Shown here in pieces: positions 1-12,000 of a stretch of 64,000 nucleotides of DNA. Source of the DNA: Leguminivora glycinivorella. Its lineage: Eukaryota; Arthropoda; Insecta; Lepidoptera; Tortricidae. Location of the stretch: assembly GCF_023078275.1 (NCBI RefSeq), contig NC_062979.1, positions 14,923,848 through 14,987,847 of the forward strand. The letters are read 5' to 3'. A program made the translations under genes and the position numbers. Positions within the stretch are counted from its first letter, which is position 1; the number at the start of each line of letters is the position of its first letter. Under the pieces are notes generated by a model, which did not search any database, was not told the origin of the DNA, and worked only from the letters and a program-made list of their open reading frames with translations.

Positions 1-30
1 CACTTCCAGCCATGGCACATCGATGGTTTT
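1..30 (-). CDS. sev: sev exon 19 (5' end only, cut by window edge)
   Basis: Ten codons in phase 0 after a TTTTCTAG acceptor: KTIDVPWLEV, continuing FN3-4. The rest of the exon, the membrane span and the kinase domain lie outside the window. Confidence 0.65.
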
Positions 31-3000
31 CTAGAAAAGAAAATTAATTTAATAAATATGATTCAATCGCGAGAGAGTCCCTAGTGCAATAAGGACGATG
101 TTGTTTTAAATTCAAAGAGTAATTAGTCTTTACTGCAGAAGAAGGTAGGCATCGCTCATCACAAATATCCCGCATTATACAGCAGTTCTCGAAAAGTTTG
201 TACAAAAATTAAGGAAAAAGTTAAATTTGTTTTATTATTCCTTTTTTGTTACCAAGATTTATTTCATGAATTGAGTTTTTAGTAAGTTTTATTTGATCAT
301 TAAGGTTCTCTGGTATCTATATATATTTCTTTAATTATAATAATTATCCTGTATATATCTTACGAAAGTCGACTTATATCACTAAATGTTGGTAACAAAG
401 TAGGATCAATTAAAATTTGCTGACGTGGCTATGTACAAAGTATTCGGGAACTGCTATATAATGAGATAAAAGTAGGATCAATTTGCCTGACAAGCCTTAT
501 ACGATCGACCTACCCCCTTTTAGGAATACAGGCGCGAGTTTATGTATGTTACCTCAATCTTCAGTAGCCCTGAGAAGTTAAGACCGACGTCATAGTAGAC
601 ACGACTGTTGTTGACATTGACTTCAGCGGCAGGGTTCCAGGGCTCGTTAAAACGACCCCACACTTTAATACACAGCCAAGAAGGATACTTAATAGTCTCA
701 TAAGTAACTCCATATTAACATCCTGGATGTTTTCAGAGGCTGGCAAGATATTTACCTCAATCTTAAGTATCCCTGAGAAGTTAAGACCGACATCATAGTA
801 GACGCGACTGTTGTTGACATTGACTTCAGCGGCCGGGTTCCAAGTCACGTTGAAGCGGTCCCATACGCCCGACACATCGATGGAGGAAGCGTTGATGGTG
901 TCCGGAATGGCTATCAGGGATTCTGTGGACAGAAACATTAATGTTAAAATAGTTTTTCAGGGAGATTGCTTTTTAGCTTCGAATACAGTGACTTAATTCT
1001 TTGACCGCTAAAGACGTCAACGACACCACTAGGTACAGCCCGATTTCAACTTTCGTGCATTCTGACAAGGAATTCCCCAATTCATCGATGGTAATATTTC
1101 TAACGTTGTCTGTGATACATTCTATTTAACCTCGGTATCGTATCTGTGCAGAGAACGAAGTGAAATGCAGTCCATGCACACACTGAACGCGCGCTGTCAG
1201 CAGTGCACTTGACCCAGTAGGGTCAGGCGCAGCCCAACCTTTTACATGCAGCAGTGCCTTTGACTTGACACTGTATTAGGGTCAGGAGTAGCCCGAAATT
1301 CTTACATCTGTAGGATTCTTGAATCTGTAGGATCGGGCGCAGGCCCCTTACATGGAGCAGTACCCTTAACCCTGTGAGGTCGGACACTAGTTCACATTTT
1401 TCTGTCTGTACGTATATATGTGTTATGATGTGTTTGGTGGACGTAGAACGACGTAGATATTCTGTTCGTCAGGCGATGTTTGTTTGTGTGTGTGTTGTAT
1501 GCTCCGCCGTGTTGCGGCCCTCGAAGTCTGACACGATACACGTGGTAATGTGTGTGAGAGTAGTGTTAGTGGATCATCTTGTAGTGTGGTGTGTGGGCAC
1601 TGACCGCTGTGCACGTGAGGCGTGGGGTCGCGCACGGCGATGACGTGCACGCGCGCCACCAGCTCGGCCGTGTTGCGGCCCTCGAGGTCGGACACTACCG
1701 CGCGCGACGCGTCCGCCACCCACACCAGCCGCCCGCTGTAGTAGCACAGCGAGCCCCGCGTGGCCGTGCCGTCGAGACGAGACACCAGCGAACCCGAAAC
1801 CTGATAAAAACAGAAAGAATCCCTTTAACATAAATATAACACCTCTTCATTTGTGGTGCGCGTGCCACGGACGCTGCAGGACGCCGTCGCCAGTGCGGAC
1901 TTCTAGCCGAAGGGTGTGGTGTGGTATTTCGGCGGTTCCGGGGCAACCACACCGAGTTAGACGACGCAACGGAGCCAAGCTGTTACGTTGTCAGCCAAAT
2001 CTAATGTTTAATATGTGATATATTTTTGTATTTATCTTCAGTTTGTATCATGTTTTGTATTTTGTAGTTTCACAGAGCCTTGATAAAATAAAAATAAATA
2101 GGTAACCCAGCATGCTATGTGTGCTGGCATTTCAAGGAGCCAAACTTGACCAAATGTCACTTTCCAAGAGCAAATGCTCAAGTTACCAACTACAAAATTA
2201 TAAGACAGACTCGCTTGCTCTTTACGGAGCTACACTTTTTGACACCTAAGTAATCCTATAAATGTGTAAATATTTGACGTATTCCCTCGATTTCTCAATG
2301 GTCCTCAAAATCCTGACCAGAAATAGTTATTTGTTATACAAGGGGGCAAAGTTGTATTTTAACGCCGAGTGTGGAATTGAAAAACGAGCAAGCCACGAGC
2401 GAAGCGAGTGGTTCGAAGATAGAATCCTGAACTTGCGAGTTTTTTAACACACGAGAAGTAAAATACATTTGCACTCGAGTGTAACACAAAACTTTTCCCC
2501 TCACTGTAGCGAGGAAACTACAACGCAAAAAATGCCGTTATCACTGCTTTCAGTGGTTCATCAGGTAGTAAATCATCTTTATTACTAGATTCACCTACTT
2601 TTATCAATTTTAAAGCAGTTAATTTGACTTTATTCAAGGTCAAATTACTTTACCCACTAGTGGATAAAATGCGTTTTTACCCGCTGGTATTAAAGGACAA
2701 AACACGGGTTTCCGAGCTAGTGAGGGGAAAAGGAACTAACCATTTGTCCCAACCATGACGGCGATTTTTGAATCTCGCATACGGGATTTTGTCACTAAAA
2801 TACCGGTTGAAAACGGTGACTTGCCCATTATTTTCAGTGACAATTCAATTCTGAATTCGAACTCGTGAGACTCAAAAATCGGCCCGCATCTTCGAGAAAT
2901 CGAGGAACATGGCTAAAGTAGTTACAAACTCAAGTAATCAAAAACTACACTAGCCTCATTCACACTCTGTGAGATTTGGTCCGCAGTTCTTGCGCGATGT

Positions 3001-6000
3001 AGTTCCGAACCGTCGTAGCTTCGCACCAGCCAGTACAACCACTTCTGTTCCAAGTCAGCTGTGAGGCCCATCACTAAAACAAAACAAAACAAAACATACC
3101 GATCAAAGATTGCTTATATAATGTATGTTGAATCCAGCCAGCTACGCAGAGGTTATTATAACGTGGTTTTCAAAAACACATCACTCCACGCAATTTTTGA
3201 ATTGATCTTTGGCCAATTGGTGTCATTGGTTGCAGGGGTTGATTACTTCCGTGGTGAATGACATACATCGATCCCAGCGCGCCTTCACGAACGGCAAAGA
3301 GGATGAAACGCCGGAGTGGGTTTAGTGGGTAGGGCCAAGTTTCCCCCCTCTCGCTAGGGGAGGGGAAAGAAACGGCGAGTTCCACACATCGTGCGTAACT
3401 GCATTCCCACTCCGTCAAAAAAAGGGGTTGATTACTTTTAGACTGCACGAGTTCCTTTAGTTATCATAGACAAGGTTTTACTTCAACCTGACCTAGAAGG
3501 GGAAACGCAACAAAGACCATATTCTTACCCTGCTTCCCACTAAATAACTGAGCCGGGTAGTACACCATCCGCTTCTCGCCATTGAGCCGCGCCGCTTCCA
3601 CGGCGTGCCCAGTATTCCAATAAATGTACGCTCCCAGTGAGTCGATGGTCAGCTCTTTGGCTACGGTGACTATGGGGACTGGTTCTCGATTACTGCCGTC
3701 TAGGTTTCCTCGGGTGATCTAGGGGAGAAGTCAAATATGAGACATTTATTAGCGACTAGAAAGAGAAAAGTTAGCCTATGTTACTCTCCATCCCTTCAAC
3801 TATATCCACTTAAAAAATCAAGACAATTCGTCTCTCCGTTTCGCCGTGAAAGATGGACAAACAAACAGACACACACACTTTCCCATTTATAATATTAGTA
3901 TGGATTATCAATTTGTACCCACCAGCTTTTGTCTAAATTAAGGGGTTAAAATTGTAGACTAGATAAGAAATTTTGCAATTATAATGGTTTCGACTCTGCG
4001 GGCCTAGAAAGAATTTATCACCCTGTTTGTCGCATCGCATCTCGTGTATTTTTTTGAAAATTGAAAATTTTACACTTAGTAGTTTCGGAGAGGGGGGGGG
4101 GTCATTTTTTGCTTATTTTCTTAAATTACTTGACAACTAATTTACTAAAAATTATAAAAAAAAAATATTTTTGAAATACTTATAAAAAGCTCTTTCATTT
4201 GATATGTAACACAATATAGTTCTAGAAACTTTGATTTTTAATTTTCACTTTTACCCCCCAAAAGTGGCCCCTATAATTGAATTTTCTTAATTTAAATTAC
4301 ATGTCCGTCTTTGGGTCACAGGTTTACATATGTGTGCCAAATTTCAAGTTAATCGGTTTGGTAGTTTCGGAGAAAATTGCTGTGACAGACGGACAGACAG
4401 ACACACGAGTGATCCTATAAGGGTTCCGTTTTTCCTTTTTGAGGTACGGAACCCTAAAAAAGTGACCAAGGCATCCAAGTTTCCCGAGCTGGAATTGAAC
4501 CAGCGTCCTCCGTTTACCGGACATATGTCTAAACCACTCGGCAATTGGGTTAGATACATTTAAATGAGCCAGATTTATTATTAGATTAATAAAAAAATTA
4601 CTTACCAACTGCTGCTTAGGATTGGACCAGTAAATCCTCTTTCCGACCCAATCCACGGCCAGACTGCCCACGTTCTCCATATTATTCATGAATCCCTTCT
4701 CGTGAGACGTGGTGTTGTACCACATCACGGTCGACACATTCGTCACTAGGTACAGCATGTCTCGGTACCAGGATATATCAATTATGTGGATCTTCTTTAG
4801 ATGTTCCCTGGGTAAATATAAAAGAGTTAAAAGGCACGTCATTTTTGTATCTGTGGTAACTGAGTATAGGGTCCACATAGAGCAAACAGCGTAATCAGTA
4901 AAACTCGCGCTGCCTTGGCGGAGGCAAGTCTACATTGGCCGTTTGCCCCACAAGGTATTGCTTCGCGACGTTGCTCGCTATGTGTGGACTCGGCTTAAGA
5001 TACAGATGGCATTTACCTGTGTATCAATGTTTGTAGGTTGTCACCAGTCAAGTCCGTTTGGAGTAGACCATCCGGGCCGGACCACACTAACGTGCTGTTT
5101 AACGTTGTAGGGGATGACGCTAAGGTTTTGCCAAAGAACACTGATGACCAAGGACCTATAAACATAATTTATAAAAATCTTTACATTGTGTTTCGTGAGA
5201 TAATACCATTTCTGAAGGAATTTCAGTTCATACTTAAACATTTGGGAGTTTGGTTGATGAATTTACCTGTGCCCGATTTTGTAACAGCTGCAACTTTAAT
5301 AGTATAGTTGGCATCTTGCTTTAAATCTTCCACAACATACATAGATCCGTTTATGTTTTTTCTGAAATATAATAAGCATTTTTGTGACTAATTAGTTTTA
5401 GAAGGTGCACTTCGCACAGAATCTCGAGGAGTTGCGTAGGTATGTTTATTAAGCAGCGATAGAACGCAGATCAATAAACCGGTTTTCTCCACAAGTCATG
5501 CTTGCTTTGGCGCCTTTGGCAAAGGATGATTACAAATGACAGAATGAGTACTTACTCCAACAATAAAGTAGGTACGAACCTGTCTATAATCTCCCCACTG
5601 TCCACATGTTGCAACTGCAAATGAAAGGCCCACTGTTGCCACGCGCCACTGCCCTGGTGTCCCAGCAAATGCGGCGGAGACCAAGACACCTTCGCGCGAG
5701 TTATGCCCATAACGCTCTGAACTCCTATTGGTGGATTCACTGGCACTGGTATCGGCTGACAACAAGCCACGAGCACTTGTCGAGTCGCTATCTTCTTATT
5801 GTTAAAGAACAATGGGTATTCGTTGTGGAAATAGTTGTCGCTGATCTTGTGGTATTCTTCTGTGAGCATTTCTTTGCCGTTGGTCCAGTAGAAGAGGCCG
5901 TTGACGTACGCTATGGAGCGCGTTGACATGAACATTGGTTTTTGCATATTGTGCCGAAAGTCTGAGATTTCTCGTCTGTAAATGAGTCAAAATTACTTAG

Positions 6001-9000
6001 TGTATCTTTGTTGCAGGTGGACCTTAACGTAATTCAATTGAGTGGATGGATCTGTCGTTCGAGGTCATTTTGATAAGCTACTAGTAGCCTTAAGTCTTAA
6101 GTGTGAGAGAGTGTCCTTGTCGGACCCCGTTCGATATGTCTGCGAAGTTCAGTCTATGTAAACAAACTTAACTTATCCGTCGTGTGACACGGCCAGCGCG
6201 GCGTTTTGTCTGCGATGAGCTACTAGCAGTCTTAAGTCTTTGTGGTTCACAGTAAAGCCTCCCAGACGTGCGTCTGGCACTATCCGTTCAGCCTGCGAGG
6301 ATCTAGTATTTGTACAGAAACTAAAGAAAGTGACTTACCCGTCGAGTGACACAGCCAACACGGTGTTTTGTCTAAGATGAGCTACCAGCAGCCTAAAGTC
6401 CTTGTGGTCCACAGTAAAGCCTCCCAGGTGCGCGTCCGGTACTATACGCTCGGGAGGAGATTCATGTCGGACTCCGTTTGATATGTCTGCAAGGTCCAGT
6501 CGGTATAGACCGCCGCGCTCTACGCCTCGGAGAGCCCAGAAAAGGTAACTGCAAAAACAAATGAATAAATGTAGCCTACTTATGGTTGGCAATGCAATCT
6601 GAAATAACATGCACTTTCATCTTTCATATAATTTTTGGTCTTGCGTTAATTAATTCTACCATATAAATGTTGAAACATGATAAAGTGACAGAAAAATCAA
6701 TAATTAGCAAATCTCAGTACCTAAACTACTTAGCGAAACAAGTCAAAATGTTTCTTACCCGTTGTAGGCATCCACCTCAAAATGAATCGGCGGAGAAGTG
6801 AAGCCAGACAACGCAACCAGCTGGTTCTTCCCTTCAAAATCGCATCTCAAAATCTCCCAGTGTTCCAACCAGTCCTCCTTCCCATGGCGAACCTTCCCTA
6901 GCACGTACAGGTGCCTGTTCAACCAGTCGACCGACAAGTCTAGCGGTTGGTAGGCTGTCGTGTCGGGTGTGAGAATGGCTTTTGGGATAGTTTTGTTGGT
7001 AAGGGAGCTTCGGTAGACGAAGCCGTTGGATACGGAGACGAAAAGGTAGTCGCTTGATACGTCTAGGCCGACACCTGAAATGATGTTAACTTTTAATACG
7101 TGTTATAAATGAATAATAATGAATTGGGTATTTAGAAAGGCCGTCATGGTTCGGTGGCAAAGGTTAATGGCAATTAAGGAGGAGATAAAAGAGATTTAAT
7201 ATAAATAAGACTATTTTATTTATTGTTAAAAATTGTGTTAAGCACTCTGACCTAAAGAACTTTAATAATCTTATCATTGTACCTAAATTTAGACATGCCT
7301 ATACTGCTTATTGGTAATGTGAAACGTTACAAAACCAGCTAGGTACGTGGAGTTAGGTACATCACGATATCGGTAGTTTCACATGACTTAGGTACACCTT
7401 GTTTACCTATACTTTAAAGTCTATAAACACTATATAGGAACAAAAAACCCATAGTTTTAAATAATACTATGTTGGTAAGTTGGTATTGTAAGTACCTATT
7501 CATACTAATTCCAGTAATTCCTTACATCACCATGAAGATGTCTTAAGAAAGTACAGAAATAATTTTCCCTTTTATTACGAAGGTTAAAATTATATTAGAG
7601 TAATACTTAGTCTTACCCGTTATAGTATGGTTAGAGGTTGTACTAAAGAGTTCCACTGGGTCGGAGAGCATATCGTTGGCCGGCGCGGCTAAGATGTTCT
7701 GCTCTCCACCCAATATCAATATAGGTTGTTGACTAGTCACCGCTGAAATAAAATAATACGTATGAATAAACAAACTGAATTTAATCAAAGCGGAGTCTTG
7801 ACGACCACCGTAAGAGTGGATTGAGCTTGAGTTGAGCTTGACTCAAGTGCCAGTGGTATATAGTAAGAGTATCAATTCTTGCAAACGATGGATAGCTCGC
7901 CAGTTCCACTCTCTGAAGCCCTTGCCATCGGCTGAATGTCTTTAATTGTGGTACTGAATTCAACCAAATCAATTTAGTGTAAGGTTACCAATTGACCAAG
8001 TGGTGATCCCCTAATAGTTAGGTAAGGTCAATACGGGTAAGTGTGTCATAAGGGGGAGTGTGTCTGGCCTTCACATTTGGCCTATTCAAACCAATGATCA
8101 GTGTTTATTGAGAATTCATACGTTTACCACTAACCGTGAACAAAAGCAAGAACTCGCAAAAACACCTGTGACTATGAGTAAAAGGGTCAAATATGAAGGG
8201 CACTTATGATTATGACACACTTACCCGTATTGACCTCATAGATTTTTTGTATGTGTTTATGATTGTACGTTTTTATGTACTTACATGAGGGTTGAGCAGG
8301 TGTGGAGACATTGACGAAAGCCGGCGGTCCCTCGCCCTCTGCGTTGGCCATGGCCACTGAAACCTCGTACATACGCCCCGCCGCCAGGTTTTGGAACATG
8401 TAGAACAATGTATAGTTGGAGGCTGGCATGTCCTGTTGATTAACATGTTTTATCCTGATTATTCCTTATTAAACTCTATTTTGTTAGAAAATGCGACGTA
8501 TCATTCATTAACTGTCCCTCATCTCATAATCCACAAGAACACCAAGCTATAGCTAGGATGTATTTTGATAATAGGTCAGTGAGGGCAGCTACCAGATCCC
8601 GTGCTGCTACTACGCAAAAACGATCTTAGAAAATCTTCCCTAGGTATGAAATTAATGAAGATTGTATTTTTTAGATTTTGGAAGTAAATATACAGATCGC
8701 GAAGGGCTTCTGAGATTTATTTTGTTATGAATATCTATTATGTATTGTAAAACACACGAAAAACATAGGCATTTAGCAACTGGGACGGCGTCACATAATC
8801 GTAATGGTAAAATTAACCTTTTGTCTGTTATTGTAACTACATGGTAATTAAGACGCCGTTAAAACAGAGTAATTAATTGAAGAATAGTAGTTATGTCAGC
8901 GAGCTAACCGGAACTATGTACACGAGGCGATTTCAGTTCGATAATGTGATTGCGAGTATTATAGGTCATATGTCCGCTGAAGTTGTGACCCCTTTCTAAG

Positions 9001-12000
9001 CTGTAGGCATATGTAAGGGAAACATGTGGAGATCTGAAGATAAAACATTAGGTACAGATTGTTAGAAATGAAATAATATAAATTGGCAGGGGTAAGAACT
9101 CTAAAAAACGACAAATTTATAAACGCTAATAGTTATTTGTTTTACAAGGGGGCAAAGTAGTTGTTTAACCGCACGTGCCAATATTGATACCCGAGCAAGC
9201 GAAAGATTCCAATATTAAACCGCGAGCGTAGCGTGTGGTTCAAAAAGTGGTATCTTGAGCGTTGCGAGGGTTTCAAGGCACGAAGGTTTTTTAAACAAAC
9301 TTTGCTACCTCAAATAAATTCCACAAAATTTACTAGATTATACTTTGAGGAACGCGCCGGGCTACCATGAAATAGCTAACTTATGCTGGTTTAGTCCGGG
9401 GCGGCAGTTCGCAAAGCAAAAGGGGCGGAGCTTGGCTTGCCACTCGAGCGAGTTGAGAGTTGAGATGACAACTAAAATCCAAAAGGGTGTACTTAGTAGT
9501 TACCTCCACATAGAGAGTGTTGGGCAGACTAGAGTTGAGATCCGAAAGCCGCAGCACGTACGAAATGAGCGGCCCATTTGGGAACGCACCCGGTTCCCAT
9601 GAAATGGCTATCCTGCTTGAATCTGGGGCAGCAGCGCGTAAGGCAGACGGCGTGGAACTCGGCTTGCCACTCGAAAGGGTTGAGATGACGACTGACGGTG
9701 CGGAGTAGACTGGCTCACTGGCGCCGCTGCGGCTCGAAAGGAAGATAGCCACTCGAAACTGAGAAGAAAAGTTGATTCATGCTTTTCAATACTGCGAAAT
9801 TTGACGAGTAATACGAGCGTCAAGCAATTACTAGGAAATGGCTCTTTTGCACAGCCATACAACTTCTCCGATACATTTGCGAAAAGACAGCGCTGAGTAA
9901 GTCTTGGTACATTTCCTGGATTGTGTAAAGAGCCTTAGAAACTTTTAGCATTTTCAAATATTGGTCGCACAGGATCTAAAGCGTCACTTACCCTATATTT
10001 AGTGTATGGCCGTAAATTCTCCACATGAATGATGGAGCGGTCGGAATGACTAGAATTGGAATAGTATTGCCAGGTCCCAGGTAGCTCTTCATATCGCCAC
10101 TGCACCAAGTAGCTCAGGTTGCCGAGGGTGGGCGCCTCCCATACCAAGGAGAGGGAGGTTGCGGTCAAACTGTCCGCGACTAGCGCCGGTGCAGGAGGAG
10201 TGCCGATTAAGTCTGAAATTTTTATACATACCTAAATAAGCTAAACAACCATGATATTATACGCCATCAGGAAAATTTTATAGCTTGTACTCAGACATAA
10301 GATTTATTTCAGTACCTACACCTTGCTCGCCGTCGCTCGAGGGTGTCCAACGAGGCTAAGTACTGTTTTTTTTGCAGAATTTTTACTTGTTGTTTGTCTT
10401 CTTTGTAATGTAGGGCAGCAATTCCCGTCAACTTTGTACAAAAATTAAGGGAAAAGTTAAATTTGTTTTTATTAATTCCTATTTTGTTACCAAGATTTTG
10501 TTGATGAATTGAGATTTTATTAAGTTTTATTTCGTCATTAAGGTTCTCTAGTATCTATATTTTCTTAATTATAACAATTATCCTGTATATATCTTACGAA
10601 AGTCGAATTATATTACTAAATGTTGGTAACAAAATAGGATCAATTAAAATTTGCTGACGTGGCATTGTACAAAGTTGACGGGAATTGCTGAGGGAGACCT
10701 TAAGTTTTCACCCTAATCACTTTGAGTGGAAGACAATTTAGGTGCCTATTTTTTTACAAATTCTTGGTTGAAATTAGTAATAGGAACTTTGTATTACTAA
10801 AACATGTGGACTGACCTCTTAGCTTTTGGAAGTACGTGTTAAGAGCTTCAATGCATCCCATGACACAATAGAGCTCACGGGAGACTACCGTTTCGGAAGT
10901 AACATTCTGTAAAAGCAAATATTTATTAAAACAGCAGTTCTACTACAATTTAAGTATAATTAGATATTAATTTAAAAGACTAATACAGAAATAAAGTACA
11001 TGATGCTTTAAAAAAGAAATGGGGCCTATGTGGATATAAAATTCTAATAGGTACAAATCTCTGTTAGCTATTATTTCTCCTGCGCCAACATATATGTCTC
11101 TGTTTAACCCAATGGTTGACTGGTAGAAAATGCCTTTTGGCATTAAGTCCGCCATTTGTACATGTTTCTTTAGTTGTGCAATAAAGTTTAAATAAATAAA
11201 TAAATAAAACTCACGCATATTGTTTGACAAGAAAGCTCCAATCCTTGCCTCCACAAACTGCAGCCCAGCGTACACTGAAACAAAAATAGGACAATCCAGC
11301 ATAAGCAACAAATAAGGACAGGGACTCATCTAGATCCTTTTATATTCATACCTATCACCACTACAGTAGGTACATTTGAATTTGTTACTGTTATCACGCA
11401 GGTAGGTACTAGAGAAAGGGAAGAGTGCCTACCAACCGCATATAAGAAATGTTTCTAACGAACCATATGCTGGCGACTGAGACCGTTTCATATTGTAAGG
11501 TATCCATCCTATACCATATTCTTACAACCCCTGACAATTCATCGCGAGTTACCGATTGACCGTAAGGTTTAAGCTTCTTTTCCATCTTCTAAAGAAGTTC
11601 CTACATAAGTAAAGTCTTCCAAAATCGTGGAGCACAACTAATATTTAAACGAGCCTTAATAAATGTCATGGTTTAATAGTGCGTGTAATAAGGGTTGTCC
11701 AAACGAAGGAAGGCAAACAGGCAACAACCGTAACTAAAATAGATTCGACCTGTTACGTTAAAAAGTTTCAAGCAACTTATGAAGATGGGCTCTAAACGTC
11801 AAAATTAATAATAATTAATTTTAGTTTTTTTTTCATTTCCAGTTTTTGTATTTAATGTATACATAATATGTCCATTTTTGTTGACTTAAATTATTAATCT
11901 ATCAATAACAAAAATCACCGTATCTTCACATACATATACATCATAGATAAACATTTCTAAACAAACTGTCTAACCTTGTTTACTATTTTAAAGTTACCTA

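Noticed and set aside
4475..4556. Functional tRNA gene on the minus strand
   Set aside because: T-arm and A-box-like sequence exist, but there is no acceptor stem pairing and no T33 in the anticodon loop; better explained as a SINE head.
9345..9602. Plus-strand open frame of 85 codons
   Set aside because: It is antisense to sev exon 6 and its decayed copy; the similarity and splice signals are all on the minus strand.
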